Shown here: one piece after another, positions 20,294-29,156 of the stretch
How positions within the stretch are numbered: position 1 is the first letter of the stretch
Layout of the letters: every line of letters begins with the position of its first letter
Assembly (NCBI GenBank): GCA_021814615.1
Contig: JAKAHZ010000016.1
Coordinates: forward strand, 1-42,356
Direction: 5' to 3'
DNA: 42,356 nt
DNA from: Nitrospirota bacterium
GTDB lineage: Bacteria > Nitrospirota > UBA9217
Program-made: the position numbers and the translations under genes
Notes under the pieces: model-generated
Told to the model about the DNA's origin: nothing
Databases searched by the model: none
The model's input: only the letters and a program-made list of their open reading frames with translations

Positions 20294-21040
20294 TCAGCAG
20301 GCCACCTTCCTGCCGTCCCGGGACGTCAGGGCTTTCCTGATTTCGGCGATCGATCCTTCCCCCACCGTGAATCGAACGATCCGGCTTCCAATGTCCTCGG
20401 GACGGTGAGCGTCCGACGCGGTGATCACCGGGTACATCGTACAGTCCGGAAACCGCTTTCCCGCCTCGGAAACCGCCAGGTGGCGCGAAACCTCCACCGC
20501 GTCCAGGCCGAGATGGGGAGGGATGAATCCCAGCTGGCCGATCAGGCTGAACACATCACGGTCCACATGTGCCGCGATGACCAGGCTGTCCCCCGCTGCG
20601 GCGCGGGCCGTGGCAACGATCTTTTCGACGGGCAGGGAAGTCGCCGCGATCAGGAGGCGGTCGCAGAATCCCGTCACCCCGTCCTCTTCGTCGGCGATGA
20701 CCTGCTGGCCGAACCGTTTCTCGTCGTTTGTCCCGCTCAGGTGGCTGTACACCACACCCTGGAACCTGAGCAAATCATCATCCCGTTCAAAGAACACCAG
20801 GATGTGGGCTTCTTCTTCCGATGCGACTTCCATCCCGCCCAACACCGTGAGCCCAGCGGCCTGCCCTGCGCGTTTTGCCGCCAGGACGTTTTCGGCGGAA
20901 TTATGATCGCAGATACCGATCAGGTCCAGCCCCTTCCGCGCCGCTGTCTGGACCACCGCAAGGGGCGACATATCCAGTCCGGCGCAGGGAGAGAGGCAGG
21001 TGTGGATATGCAGATCGGCCTTAAGCTCCCTGAGTGCCAC
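20294..21040 (-). CDS. PHP-domain metal-dependent phosphoesterase
   Basis: KADLHIHTCLSPCAGLDMSP, LIGICDHNSAENV, VIAAHVDRDVFS, VITASDAHRPEDIG. Confidence 0.9.
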   Translation of the reverse strand: MALRELKADLHIHTCLSPCAGLDMSPLAVVQTAARKGLDLIGICDHNSAENVLAAKRAGQAAGLTVLGGMEVASEEEAHILVFFERDDDLLRFQGVVYSHLSGTNDEKRFGQQVIADEEDGVTGFCDRLLIAATSLPVEKIVATARAAAGDSLVIAAHVDRDVFSLIGQLGFIPPHLGLDAVEVSRHLAVSEAGKRFPDCTMYPVITASDAHRPEDIGSRIVRFTVGEGSIAEIRKALTSRDGRKVAC

Positions 21041-21371
21041 GGATCCCAGCCTTGTACAACTTGCCGATGAGCTCGAAGGCCGGAAGCTCGGTCACAAGCA
21101 GCGGGATTTTTTCTTCCTCGGCCTTGGCCACCGTTTCGGCATCCGGAATTCTACCCTGGACCAGGATGATGCCGGCCAGGTCCTTGTGGGAGGCCACAGC
21201 AACGATGTTCTGATGAATATGGAGCGTTACCCAGACGCTTCCTTCGGCGGCATGGGCCAGTACGTCGGAGAGAAGATCGCTCGCATACCCCCCGCTTACC
21301 TCGCGGTTGAGGCTGCCGGATCCGGCTTTCACCTTCAGTCCAAATTCCTCAACCATCGCGTTCAGGTTCAT
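21021..21371 (-). CDS. DRTGG-domain protein (copy 2)
   Basis: GGYASDLLSDVLAHAAEGSVWVTLHIHQNIVAVASHKDLAGIILVQGRIPDAETVAKAEEEKIPLLVTELPAFELIGKLYKAG; same fold pattern as the ORF at 22359-22724. Overlaps the PHP gene. Confidence 0.8.
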   Translation of the reverse strand: MNLNAMVEEFGLKVKAGSGSLNREVSGGYASDLLSDVLAHAAEGSVWVTLHIHQNIVAVASHKDLAGIILVQGRIPDAETVAKAEEEKIPLLVTELPAFELIGKLYKAGIRGTQGA

Positions 21372-21382
21372 AAGCTAGAGTA

Positions 21383-22336
21383 TCAGGTCGTGTAGTAGAA
21401 CCGCATCGTCAGGTGCGTCCCGTCGGGGACCGTGGACTTAAGCACCATCTCGTCCGAGCATTTCTGGATATTCACCAGCCCCATGCCTGCGCCGAATCCC
21501 AGTTCGCGGACCCAGTCGGGCGCCGTGGAATATCCCGGCTGCAGCGCCTTCTCCACATCGGGAATGCCGGGGCCGTTGTCCACCGCCTCAACGGTCACTC
21601 CCCACTTCTCCACCTGCGCCCGGATTTCTCCGCCCTGCGTATAGGAGGCCAGATTGATCTCCGCCTCGTAGGTCGCCACCCCGATCCTCCGGAGCAGCGG
21701 CGGGCAGATGCCCAGGTTCTTCAGAACGTTCTTAAGTTCGCTGGCAGCCTTGCCGGCATGCTTCAGGCTCTGGCCGACGACATTGTACTTAAAGGTAAAG
21801 CTGATCTCGTCGGCGAAGACGTCCTCGAAGAATTTCCGCATCGTCGGCCGGGGCGGAGCGCTGTTTTCCTTCGTTTCCGACCGTTCATACTCGATCTCGA
21901 GCTTCCGGAGCAGGCCTTCGACGATGCTGCTCTTGGTCACGATCCCGACCAGTTCGTTGTCCCGGTTCAGGACGGGATACCTTCGATAGCCGAGCTTGGA
22001 GAACTTGGCGATACAGTGCACCAGCAGCTCGTCGGTATAGAGGCACTCGACCTTCTTTTTCATCCGGTCGCCGACGAGTGCATGCAGGGCATTGTCCGTC
22101 AGGGCGCTGATCAGGTCCTCGATGCTGATCATGCCGACCAGCCTGCCGTCCTGAACGACCGGCGTTCCGGAAATCTTGTTGTCCCTTAGCAGGACCCGGA
22201 ACTCCGCCATCGTGTGATCGGGCCGGACGGTGACCATCTTCGAGGCCATTACCTCGCCGACGGTCATCTCATAGACCATTTCCTGCGTCCGGCTGATCCG
22301 GTCCATGACCGACTGCTGTTTGCCCTGCTGCGCCAT
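21383..22336 (-). CDS. CBS-domain pair fused to HATPase domain
   Basis: MTVGEVMASKMVTVRPDHTMAEFRVLLRDNKISGTPVVQDGRLVGMISIEDLI (CBS), LGYRRYPVLNRDNELVGIVTKSSIV (CBS), EAVDNGPGIPDVEKALQPGYSTAPDWVRELGFGAGMGLVNIQ (HATPase). Start taken at MAQQGKQQ. Confidence 0.85.
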   Translation of the reverse strand: MAQQGKQQSVMDRISRTQEMVYEMTVGEVMASKMVTVRPDHTMAEFRVLLRDNKISGTPVVQDGRLVGMISIEDLISALTDNALHALVGDRMKKKVECLYTDELLVHCIAKFSKLGYRRYPVLNRDNELVGIVTKSSIVEGLLRKLEIEYERSETKENSAPPRPTMRKFFEDVFADEISFTFKYNVVGQSLKHAGKAASELKNVLKNLGICPPLLRRIGVATYEAEINLASYTQGGEIRAQVEKWGVTVEAVDNGPGIPDVEKALQPGYSTAPDWVRELGFGAGMGLVNIQKCSDEMVLKSTVPDGTHLTMRFYYTT

Positions 22337-22358
22337 TCTCTCGTAATGCGAGCCCGCG

Positions 22359-22724
22359 TTAATCGCCGACGGGCTGAAGCCCCTTTCCGTACAGAATGCC
22401 GCAGGCCTCGAACATCGTCTTTTTCGTGACAAAGAGCGGAATCGACTTCTGCCTGGCCAGTTCCACGGCCGAGGGATCGGGCGTTTTTCCCCGAACGATA
22501 CAGACCGCCTTGATATCGGCGATGTCCGCCGTCCTCACCGCCTGAATATTAGCCAGCCCCGTCAACAGGATTCCGTTGTTGTGGGACCGCGCAAGCACAT
22601 CACTCATGAGGTCGGCGCTGAAGCAGCGCTGCACATCGATCTTGTCCATGCGCTCGCCGCCGGTGATCACCTCGGCATCAAGCAGGGTAACGATCTCACG
22701 AACGTTCATGTCTAGCGTACCCAT
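22359..22724 (-). CDS. DRTGG-domain protein (copy 1)
   Basis: MNVREIVTLLDAEVITGGERMDKIDVQRCFSADLMSDVLARSHNNGILLTGLANIQAVRTADIADIKAVCIVRGKTPDPSAVELARQKSIPLFVTK. Confidence 0.82.
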   Translation of the reverse strand: MGTLDMNVREIVTLLDAEVITGGERMDKIDVQRCFSADLMSDVLARSHNNGILLTGLANIQAVRTADIADIKAVCIVRGKTPDPSAVELARQKSIPLFVTKKTMFEACGILYGKGLQPVGD

Positions 22725-22730
22725 TTCCGG

Positions 22731-23930
22731 TCACCGGTCGCACTCACCCAGCACGATATCGATGGTCCCGATGCAGGCGATCACGTCGGCAACCATGTGG
22801 CCCGTCACCATCTTCGGCAGCGCGCCGATATGCACGTACGATGGAGCGCGGATCTTGATCCGGTAGGGCCGGCCGCTGCCGTCGCTCACGATGTAGAAAC
22901 CCAGTTCGCCCTTCGGCGCCTCGGTGGCGACATAGACCTCGCCTTTCGGCATGGGAACCCATTTGCTCATCAGCACGAACTGATGGGCGAGGTTCTGCAT
23001 GTTCTGCATGACCTGGACCTTCTCGGGGATCGCATACCGCGGATCGTCGGTGGTGATCGGGCCCGGCTGCATCATGTCCAGGCACTGCCGGATGATGCGG
23101 TTGCTCTGGCGCATCTCCTCGATACGGACGAGGTACCGGTCGTACACGTCGCCCTCGGAACCGAGGGGCACGTCGAACTCCACCTTGTCGTAGGCCGCGT
23201 AGGGTTCCACCTTCCGGAGGTCGTAGTTGACGCCGGAACCGCGGAGCGTGCCGCCCGTCAGACCGTAGTTGACCGCTTCCTCGGCGGTGAAGACACCGAT
23301 GCCCTTTGTGCGTTTGAGCCAGATGCGGTTCTGCTTGATCAGCGTATCGTAGTCCTCGAGCCGTTTCGGGAAGAGCTCGGTGAACTCCCGGCACTTGTCG
23401 AAGAAATCGCGGGGAAGGTCGTTCCGCACGCCACCGATCCGGACGTAGCTCACGGTCTGGCGCGCACCGGTGACTATCTCGGTCAGATCGAGGATCAATT
23501 CGCGCTCGCGGAGCGTGTACATGCAGACCGTCATGGCGCCGATGTCGAGGGCATGGGTACCCAGCCACACCAGGTGGCCCGAGAGCCTCGTGAGCTCCGC
23601 CATGAGCGTCCGGATGAACTGCGCGCGCTCGGGCACCGTGATGCCGGCCAGCTTCTCCACTGCGACCACGTAGCCCAGGTTGTTGTTCATGCAGGTGATG
23701 TATTCGAGACGGTCGGTAATGGGGATGATCTGGTGGTAGGTGCGGTTCTCCATCCATTTTTCGATGCCGCGATGGAGATAGCCGGGCCGGGGATCGCAGT
23801 TGACGACGGTTTCCCCCTGCAGGTCCAGGACCAGCCGCAGCACACCGTGCGTGGCGGGGTGCTGGGGACCCATGTTCAGGGTTATTTCCTTTTGAACGGT
23901 TTCCTTCTGGACAGTGTCGGTAGGAGACAT
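22731..23930 (-). CDS. nuoD: NADH-quinone oxidoreductase subunit D
   Basis: LNMGPQHPATHGVLRLVLDLQGETVVNCDPRPGYLHRGIEKWMENRTYHQIIPITDRLEY; C-terminal GTIDIVLGECDR. Confidence 0.97.
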   Translation of the reverse strand: MSPTDTVQKETVQKEITLNMGPQHPATHGVLRLVLDLQGETVVNCDPRPGYLHRGIEKWMENRTYHQIIPITDRLEYITCMNNNLGYVVAVEKLAGITVPERAQFIRTLMAELTRLSGHLVWLGTHALDIGAMTVCMYTLRERELILDLTEIVTGARQTVSYVRIGGVRNDLPRDFFDKCREFTELFPKRLEDYDTLIKQNRIWLKRTKGIGVFTAEEAVNYGLTGGTLRGSGVNYDLRKVEPYAAYDKVEFDVPLGSEGDVYDRYLVRIEEMRQSNRIIRQCLDMMQPGPITTDDPRYAIPEKVQVMQNMQNLAHQFVLMSKWVPMPKGEVYVATEAPKGELGFYIVSDGSGRPYRIKIRAPSYVHIGALPKMVTGHMVADVIACIGTIDIVLGECDR

Positions 23931-23946
23931 GTTTTCACCATTGTGT

Positions 23947-24010
23947 CAAAATTCGAATATCGAATCCCAAATCCGAACCAATGCGGAAATTCCTTCGGAT
24001 TTCGTGATTC
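23947..24010. repeat. ATTCGAATATCGAAT-type intergenic repeat between nuoC and nuoD
   Basis: CAAAATTCGAATATCGAATCCCAAATCCGAACCAATGCGGAAATTCCTTCGGATTTCGTGATTC; low-complexity TTCGAA/TCCGAA iterations. Confidence 0.45.
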
Positions 24011-24019
24011 CAGCAGGGA

Positions 24020-24490
24020 TCAGTATCCTTTCAGCGGGTACTCCTTCCTGAGCGGGTGCCCAACCCAGTCCTCGGGCAAAAGGATACGTCGCAGGTCGGG
24101 GTGGCCGTTGAACACGATCCCCATGAGATCATAGGTCTCGCGTTCATGCCAGTTCGCCGTAGCCCAGACCGGCGTGACGGTGTCGATCCGCGGATTATCG
24201 CCGGATACGCGCGCCTTCAGGCGGATGCGGTGACGGAAGGAGGTCGAGATCATGTTGTACACGACCTCGAAGCGGGGCCCCTTGTCGGCGGGGTAGGACG
24301 AATAGTCGACCGCCGTCACGTCCGCCAGATGGTCCATGCGGAGCGCCGGATCGTCGTGCAGGAACCGGCAGATGTCCCGGATCCGCTCCGGTTTCACCAT
24401 AACGCCGATCTGGCCTGCGTGGCTGACCGTCCCGGTCACTTCGCCGGGGAACTTTTCCTCGATCATCTTCGCTATCTGCTCTGCTTCCAT
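24020..24490 (-). CDS. nuoC: NADH-quinone oxidoreductase subunit C
   Basis: VWATANWHERETYDLMGIVFNGHPDLRRILLPEDWVGHPLRKEYPL. Confidence 0.96.
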   Translation of the reverse strand: MEAEQIAKMIEEKFPGEVTGTVSHAGQIGVMVKPERIRDICRFLHDDPALRMDHLADVTAVDYSSYPADKGPRFEVVYNMISTSFRHRIRLKARVSGDNPRIDTVTPVWATANWHERETYDLMGIVFNGHPDLRRILLPEDWVGHPLRKEYPLKGY

Positions 24491-24550
24491 TGTGGTCTCT
24501 TTTCGGATCGCCGATCTGGATTCACTGCTTCCGGGGCGATGCCCCCGTTG

Positions 24551-25036
24551 TTACTGCTCTTTCCGGATGTAGCGTTCCTTCCTGATCTTCTCCTGCAGTT
24601 TCATAATGCCGAACATGAGCGCCTCGGGCCGGGGCGGGCAGCCGGGGATGTAGACATCCACGGGAACGATGTTGTCCACCCCCTGCACCACCGAATAGGT
24701 GTTGAAAATGCCGCCGGAGCTTGCACAGCTGCCCATGGCGATGACATAGCGCGGTTCGGGCATCTGATCGTAGACGCGGCGCACGATGGGCGCCATCTTC
24801 TTCGAGAGGGTCCCCGCGACGAGTAGCAGATCCGCCTGGCGCGGCGACGGCCGCGGCACGGTGCCGAAGCGGTCGAAATCGTGCTGCGGCGCGGAATAAT
24901 ACTGGATCATCTCGATGGCGCAGCAGGCGAGGCCGAAGGTCATGGGCCAGACGGAACAGGACCGCATATAGTTCAGGAAGGAGTCGACCGTCGTCGTGAC
25001 GTACCCTTCCTCAAAGACATTGTTGATTATTCCCAC
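24551..25036 (-). CDS. nuoB: NADH-quinone oxidoreductase subunit B (GTG start overlapping nuoA stop)
   Basis: [83 protein letters not shown] at 25036 ([16 protein letters not shown]); the upstream extension in the ORF track is nuoA out of frame. Confidence 0.93.
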   Translation of the reverse strand: MGIINNVFEEGYVTTTVDSFLNYMRSCSVWPMTFGLACCAIEMIQYYSAPQHDFDRFGTVPRPSPRQADLLLVAGTLSKKMAPIVRRVYDQMPEPRYVIAMGSCASSGGIFNTYSVVQGVDNIVPVDVYIPGCPPRPEALMFGIMKLQEKIRKERYIRKEQ

Positions 25037-25401
25037 TCCAGTGCCCCCTTCCGCCACGCGTAAATGTATCCCACCAGGAGGATCACGATGAAGATGATCA
25101 TCTCGATCAGGCCATAGAGGCCGATCTTGTTGTAGGCAACTGCCCAGGGATACAGGAAGACTGCTTCGATATCGAAGATGAGAAACAGCATGGCGATAAG
25201 ATAATAACGGATGGAGAACTTCTGATTGGCATCCATGAAGGGGGTGATGCCGGATTCGTAGGTGATGAGCTTTTCCGGATAGGGCCGCCGCGGGCTGACG
25301 AGCCAGCTGAAGACCAGCATGCCGACGCCGACAGCGGTTCCGAGGAGCAGGAAAATTACGACGGGCAGAAAATGATACGGAAGGTAGGACCCCGGATTCA
25401 T
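25027..25401 (-). CDS. nuoA: NADH-quinone oxidoreductase subunit A
   Basis: [47 protein letters not shown]. Confidence 0.96.
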   Translation of the reverse strand: MNPGSYLPYHFLPVVIFLLLGTAVGVGMLVFSWLVSPRRPYPEKLITYESGITPFMDANQKFSIRYYLIAMLFLIFDIEAVFLYPWAVAYNKIGLYGLIEMIIFIVILLVGYIYAWRKGALEWE

Positions 25402-25430
25402 ACTCCATTCCCTCGCGATATTAAATTTTT

Positions 25431-25460
25431 GATTAGCACAAGTTGTAAAACGGGCTAATC
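25431..25460. promoter_or_regulatory. 7-bp inverted repeat overlapping putative nuoA promoter
   Basis: GATTAGC-N16-GCTAATC. Minus-strand -35 TTTACA (25444-25449) and -10 TTTAAT (25420-25425), 18-nt spacer. Confidence 0.45.
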
Positions 25461-25644
25461 ATAGAACACCGGAACCGGTTTGTCAAGGGGAACGTTACGA
25501 AGAGTTACCAATAGCGGTGAGTCTTTCTTATCACTTCATTAAAATAACTTATCAACTTCTAAATAGCAAGTGAAATTTCGTCCGACCTTGCGGTCCCCGA
25601 GGAAAAGCCGTACAATGCGCTCGTGCGAAAAGGAGTTTGATGCC

Positions 25645-26277
25645 ATGGACCCCTATTCGAAAGACCAGCTGCTGTCCTTCTACAATTTTCACCTGAAGCA
25701 GTTCGGCGACCGGCCGGAAGCGCTGCGCTGGACGCCGCAGGGCCAGATCCGCCGCTATCACATGCTGGCCGACATCGCCCCGCCGGATGAGCTCCGGAAC
25801 GCCTCGATCCTCGATTACGGGTGCGGCACCGGGGATTTCTACCGGTTCCTGAAACGCCGCGGCATCACGGTGAAGTACACCGGCGTGGACATCAATCCGA
25901 ACTTCATCGAGCTGGCAAAGCAGAAATACCCGGAATGCACGTTTCGCGTCATGGACATTTCGGAGGATGAGCTGGAAGGATACTACGACTACATCGTGAT
26001 CTGCGGGGTCTTCAATCTGAACGTGCCGGGCGTGGACAACGACCTCAGGAACGCATTGGTGAAGCTCTTCCGGCACTGCAACAAGGGGCTCGCGCTGTCA
26101 GCCCTCTCCTCCCATACGCCGATCAAGGACCATGAGCTCCATTATACGTCTCCCGAAGATCTGATCCAGTTTTCGCTCGAGAACCTTTCTCCCTACCTCT
26201 CCCTCCGCCACGACCGGATCCCCAACGACTTCACCCTCTACGTCTATGCGGGGCTGAACGAGATCCCGCTGCCGTAG
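25645..26277 (+). CDS. Class I SAM-dependent methyltransferase
   Basis: ASILDYGCGTGDFYRFLKRRGITVKYTGVDINPNFIELAKQKYPECTFRVMDI. Start adjusted to MDPYSKDQ. Confidence 0.9.
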   Translation: MDPYSKDQLLSFYNFHLKQFGDRPEALRWTPQGQIRRYHMLADIAPPDELRNASILDYGCGTGDFYRFLKRRGITVKYTGVDINPNFIELAKQKYPECTFRVMDISEDELEGYYDYIVICGVFNLNVPGVDNDLRNALVKLFRHCNKGLALSALSSHTPIKDHELHYTSPEDLIQFSLENLSPYLSLRHDRIPNDFTLYVYAGLNEIPLP

Positions 26278-26297
26278 GCGCCGTACGGAATAGTATC

Positions 26298-27752
26298 CTA
26301 CCGTTCCTCGTCATCGTGTTCATCGCCGCCGTTGAAGGGCCCCTTGATGCCCAGTTCGCGGATTTTCTTGCGGAGCGTATTGCGGTTGATGCCCAGAAGG
26401 CTTGCCGCCCGCACCTGGTTCCCTTCGGTCTTGCGCAGGACCAGCGTGAGCAGCGGCTTCTCCACGCGCTGGATCACCATGTCGTAGATATCGCCCTGCT
26501 CGAGCCCCCCCAGCCGCTCCACGAGATCGGCCAGTTTCTCTTCGAGGAAGTTCTCGAAGGAGATCGTGACGCCCAGGCCCGGCTTGAAGATCTGGGGCGG
26601 CAATGCGTCGGGGAAGATCTTGTCTCCCTGCGAAAGGGTCACGGCGCGCTGGATGGCGTTCTCCAGTTCGCGCACGTTTCCCGGCCAGTCGTAGGCCTGC
26701 AGGATCTTCGCGGTCTCCGGCGTCAGGACCTTGCGCCCGGCGCCCGTCCCCTCCTGGTGCTTGCGGAGAAAATGCTCGGTCAGCGGGATGATGTCGTCCT
26801 TCCGCTTCCGGAGCGGCGGGATGTTCATCTGGATCACATTCAGGCGGTAGAAAAGGTCCTCGCGGAACCGGTTCTCGCGCACCATCTTCTCGAGGTTGTG
26901 GTGCGTCGCCGCGATGACCCGCACGTCGGTCCGGATCGCCTCGGTCCCGCCCACGCGCTCGAACTCCTTCTCCTGCAGCACCCGGAGCAATTTGCCCTGG
27001 AGCGGCAGGCTCATGTCGCCGATCTCGTCCAGGAAGAGCGTGCCGCCCGACGCGGCCTCGAACTTGCCGATCTTGCGCGCCACCGCGCCGGTGAAGGAAC
27101 CCTTCTCGTGGCCGAAGAGCTCGCTTTCCAGGAGCTCCGACGGGATGGCCGCCGAGTTCACCGCCACGAAGGGGCGGCCGGCGCGCCTGCTGTGGTAATG
27201 GATGGCCCGGGCGACGAGCTCCTTGCCGGTCCCGCTCTCCCCGTGGATCAGGACCGTGGCGTCGCTCTCGGCAACGCGTCCGATGGTCTTGTAGATCTCC
27301 TGCATCGACGGCGTGTTGCCGATCAGGCCGCCCTCGTATTTTTCCCGGACCTCGGCCTTGAGCGTGTCCACCTCCTGGGAGAGGCGCCGAACGTCCAGGG
27401 CCTTTTTCACGAGGATGTTCACTTCGTCGAGATCGAAGGGCTTGGTGATGTAGTCGTAGGCGCCGCGGCGCATCGCCTCGATGGCGTTCTGCATCGTGGC
27501 CTGGGCGGTCATGATGATCACGGCGACGCTCCGGCCGTCGCGCTTGATCTTCTCGAGCGCGTCGAGGCCGCTCATGCCCGGCATGCGGATGTCCATGAGC
27601 ACGAGCGCGATCGGCTCCTCTTCCAGGACGCGGAAGCATTCCTGCGCGTCCTTGGCCAGGACCGCCTCGATGCCGTCCTTTTCCAGGGACTTCTTCAGCA
27701 CCCAGCGGACGCTTTCGTCGTCGTCGACTATGAGAACTCGTTCATTTGGCAT
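26298..27752 (-). CDS. ntrC: Sigma-54-dependent response regulator, NtrC family
   Basis: REC domain (VLIVDDDESVRWVLKKSLE), AAA+ (GESGTGKELVARAIH, ESELFGHEKGSFTGA), Fis-type HTH (AASLLGINRNTLRKKIRELGI). NtrC identity inferred from the HTH and from neighbouring NtrB-like kinase and Amt. Confidence 0.9.
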   Translation of the reverse strand: MPNERVLIVDDDESVRWVLKKSLEKDGIEAVLAKDAQECFRVLEEEPIALVLMDIRMPGMSGLDALEKIKRDGRSVAVIIMTAQATMQNAIEAMRRGAYDYITKPFDLDEVNILVKKALDVRRLSQEVDTLKAEVREKYEGGLIGNTPSMQEIYKTIGRVAESDATVLIHGESGTGKELVARAIHYHSRRAGRPFVAVNSAAIPSELLESELFGHEKGSFTGAVARKIGKFEAASGGTLFLDEIGDMSLPLQGKLLRVLQEKEFERVGGTEAIRTDVRVIAATHHNLEKMVRENRFREDLFYRLNVIQMNIPPLRKRKDDIIPLTEHFLRKHQEGTGAGRKVLTPETAKILQAYDWPGNVRELENAIQRAVTLSQGDKIFPDALPPQIFKPGLGVTISFENFLEEKLADLVERLGGLEQGDIYDMVIQRVEKPLLTLVLRKTEGNQVRAASLLGINRNTLRKKIRELGIKGPFNGGDEHDDEER

Positions 27753-27773
27753 AGAACTAAAATTTCAACCCTT

Positions 27774-27871
27774 GACACGGATAAAGGCCGATGACTGCTA
27801 TGATCAGGGCGGATACTTCCAGAGCTTACTTGTATCTCCATCCGCGCAAATCCGCGTTCATCCGCGTCCCT
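27774..27871. repeat. Inverted pair of GCGGAT decamer repeats in ntrB-ntrC intergenic region
   Basis: Plus GACACGGATAAAGGCCGATGA...GGGCGGATAC on the left; minus GGGACGCGGATGAACGCGGATTTGCGCGGATGGAGATAC on the right. Confidence 0.5.
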
Positions 27872-27920
27872 CTTGTGTTCCTGGCTCGATGTTCCGAACT
27901 CTTGACTCCTTACTCCGAAC

Positions 27921-29021
27921 TTACCCCGCCAAAGGCAAATAGACGCTGAAGGTCGTCCCTGCTCCCGCTTCGCTCTCCACGCGAATCGTGCCCAGGTGCT
28001 CCTGCACGATCTGGTAGGACAAGGCCAGCCCCAGGCCCACGCCGCGGTCCTTGGTGGTGAAAAAGGGCGCGAAGATGTCCTGAAGGTGCTCCGGTTTGAT
28101 GCCTGCCCCGGTGTCGTGAACCTTGGCGACCATGAGGCGGTGCTTCTTGCCGTCGGCCTGTACGCTCGTGAAGAGATCGGACATGCGCGTCACCACCGTC
28201 AGTTTGCCGCCCGAGGGCATGGCCTCCACGGCGTTCTTCACCAGGTTCAGGAACACCTGCATCAGCTGGTCCTGGTTGCCCAGCACCTCGGGAAGGCTGG
28301 GATCGTACTCCCGGGCGAGCACCACGCCGTTCTGGCGCGCCGTCTCCTCCTGCAGCAGAAGCGCCCGGTCGAGGACCGAATGCACGTTGAAGGGCGCCGA
28401 TTCCTGGGCCTTCACGCGGGTGAAGTCGAGGATCCCCTCGAGCACCCGGTTCAGACGGTCGGCCTCCTTCAGGATCACGTCGAGATATTCCCCCTGGTTC
28501 TGCCTGCCGCCCGGCTTGAGGTCCGCCTTCATGAGCTGGGCGGCGCCCCTGATCCCGACCAGGGGGTTCTTGATCTCGTGGGCGATGCCCGCCGCGATCA
28601 GGCCGATGGAAGCCAGCCGGTCGGCGCGGCGCATCCGCTCTTTCAGGTCCCGCATACCGGTCTGGTTCCTGATGGTCAGGATCGCGCCGAGCGGATTGCC
28701 CTCGCCGTCGGGGAGCACCGCGGTCACCAGCGCCACGGGCAGCGGTGGCTGCTGGCGCGCCTGGAGCTGCGCGTCGTTGTCCGAGTAGGACATGCCCGTC
28801 GCCAGGGTCTTCTCGATCATGGTGACGATGGCGGGATTCTCGGCGAAGGACTCCGCCGCGTCCCTGCCCGTTGCGTCGGAGGCGGCAATGCCCGTCATTT
28901 CCTCGGCTGCGCGGTTCCAGATAATGATCTTCGCCTGTTCATCCGTGACCACCACGCCGTCGACGATGCCCGCGAGGATCTCGGCGGTGAGGTCCCTGAT
29001 CTGCTGATTGGCGCCCTGCAT
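27921..29021 (-). CDS. ntrB: NtrB-like PAS sensor histidine kinase
   Basis: PAS domain, IGLIAAGIAHEIKNPLVGIRGAAQLM (H box), GLGLALSYQIVQEHLGTI (G box); upstream of ntrC on the same strand. Confidence 0.88.
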   Translation of the reverse strand: MQGANQQIRDLTAEILAGIVDGVVVTDEQAKIIIWNRAAEEMTGIAASDATGRDAAESFAENPAIVTMIEKTLATGMSYSDNDAQLQARQQPPLPVALVTAVLPDGEGNPLGAILTIRNQTGMRDLKERMRRADRLASIGLIAAGIAHEIKNPLVGIRGAAQLMKADLKPGGRQNQGEYLDVILKEADRLNRVLEGILDFTRVKAQESAPFNVHSVLDRALLLQEETARQNGVVLAREYDPSLPEVLGNQDQLMQVFLNLVKNAVEAMPSGGKLTVVTRMSDLFTSVQADGKKHRLMVAKVHDTGAGIKPEHLQDIFAPFFTTKDRGVGLGLALSYQIVQEHLGTIRVESEAGAGTTFSVYLPLAG

Positions 29022-29156
29022 GACCTATAGATAGCACATCAGCATTGAGTATTCAAGCGCATTCATGGTATAAGACAGAGCATTGCGGCGTGCGGAAGAA
29101 TCGGAAGCCGCACGGCAATACTCCGAACTCGTCGCTCCGAACCCGGAACTCTTATC

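Noticed and set aside
25037-25408. N-terminal extension of the nuoB ORF (285 aa in the track)
   Set aside because: The extension is nuoA read in another frame; conserved NuoB begins at the GTG at 25036.
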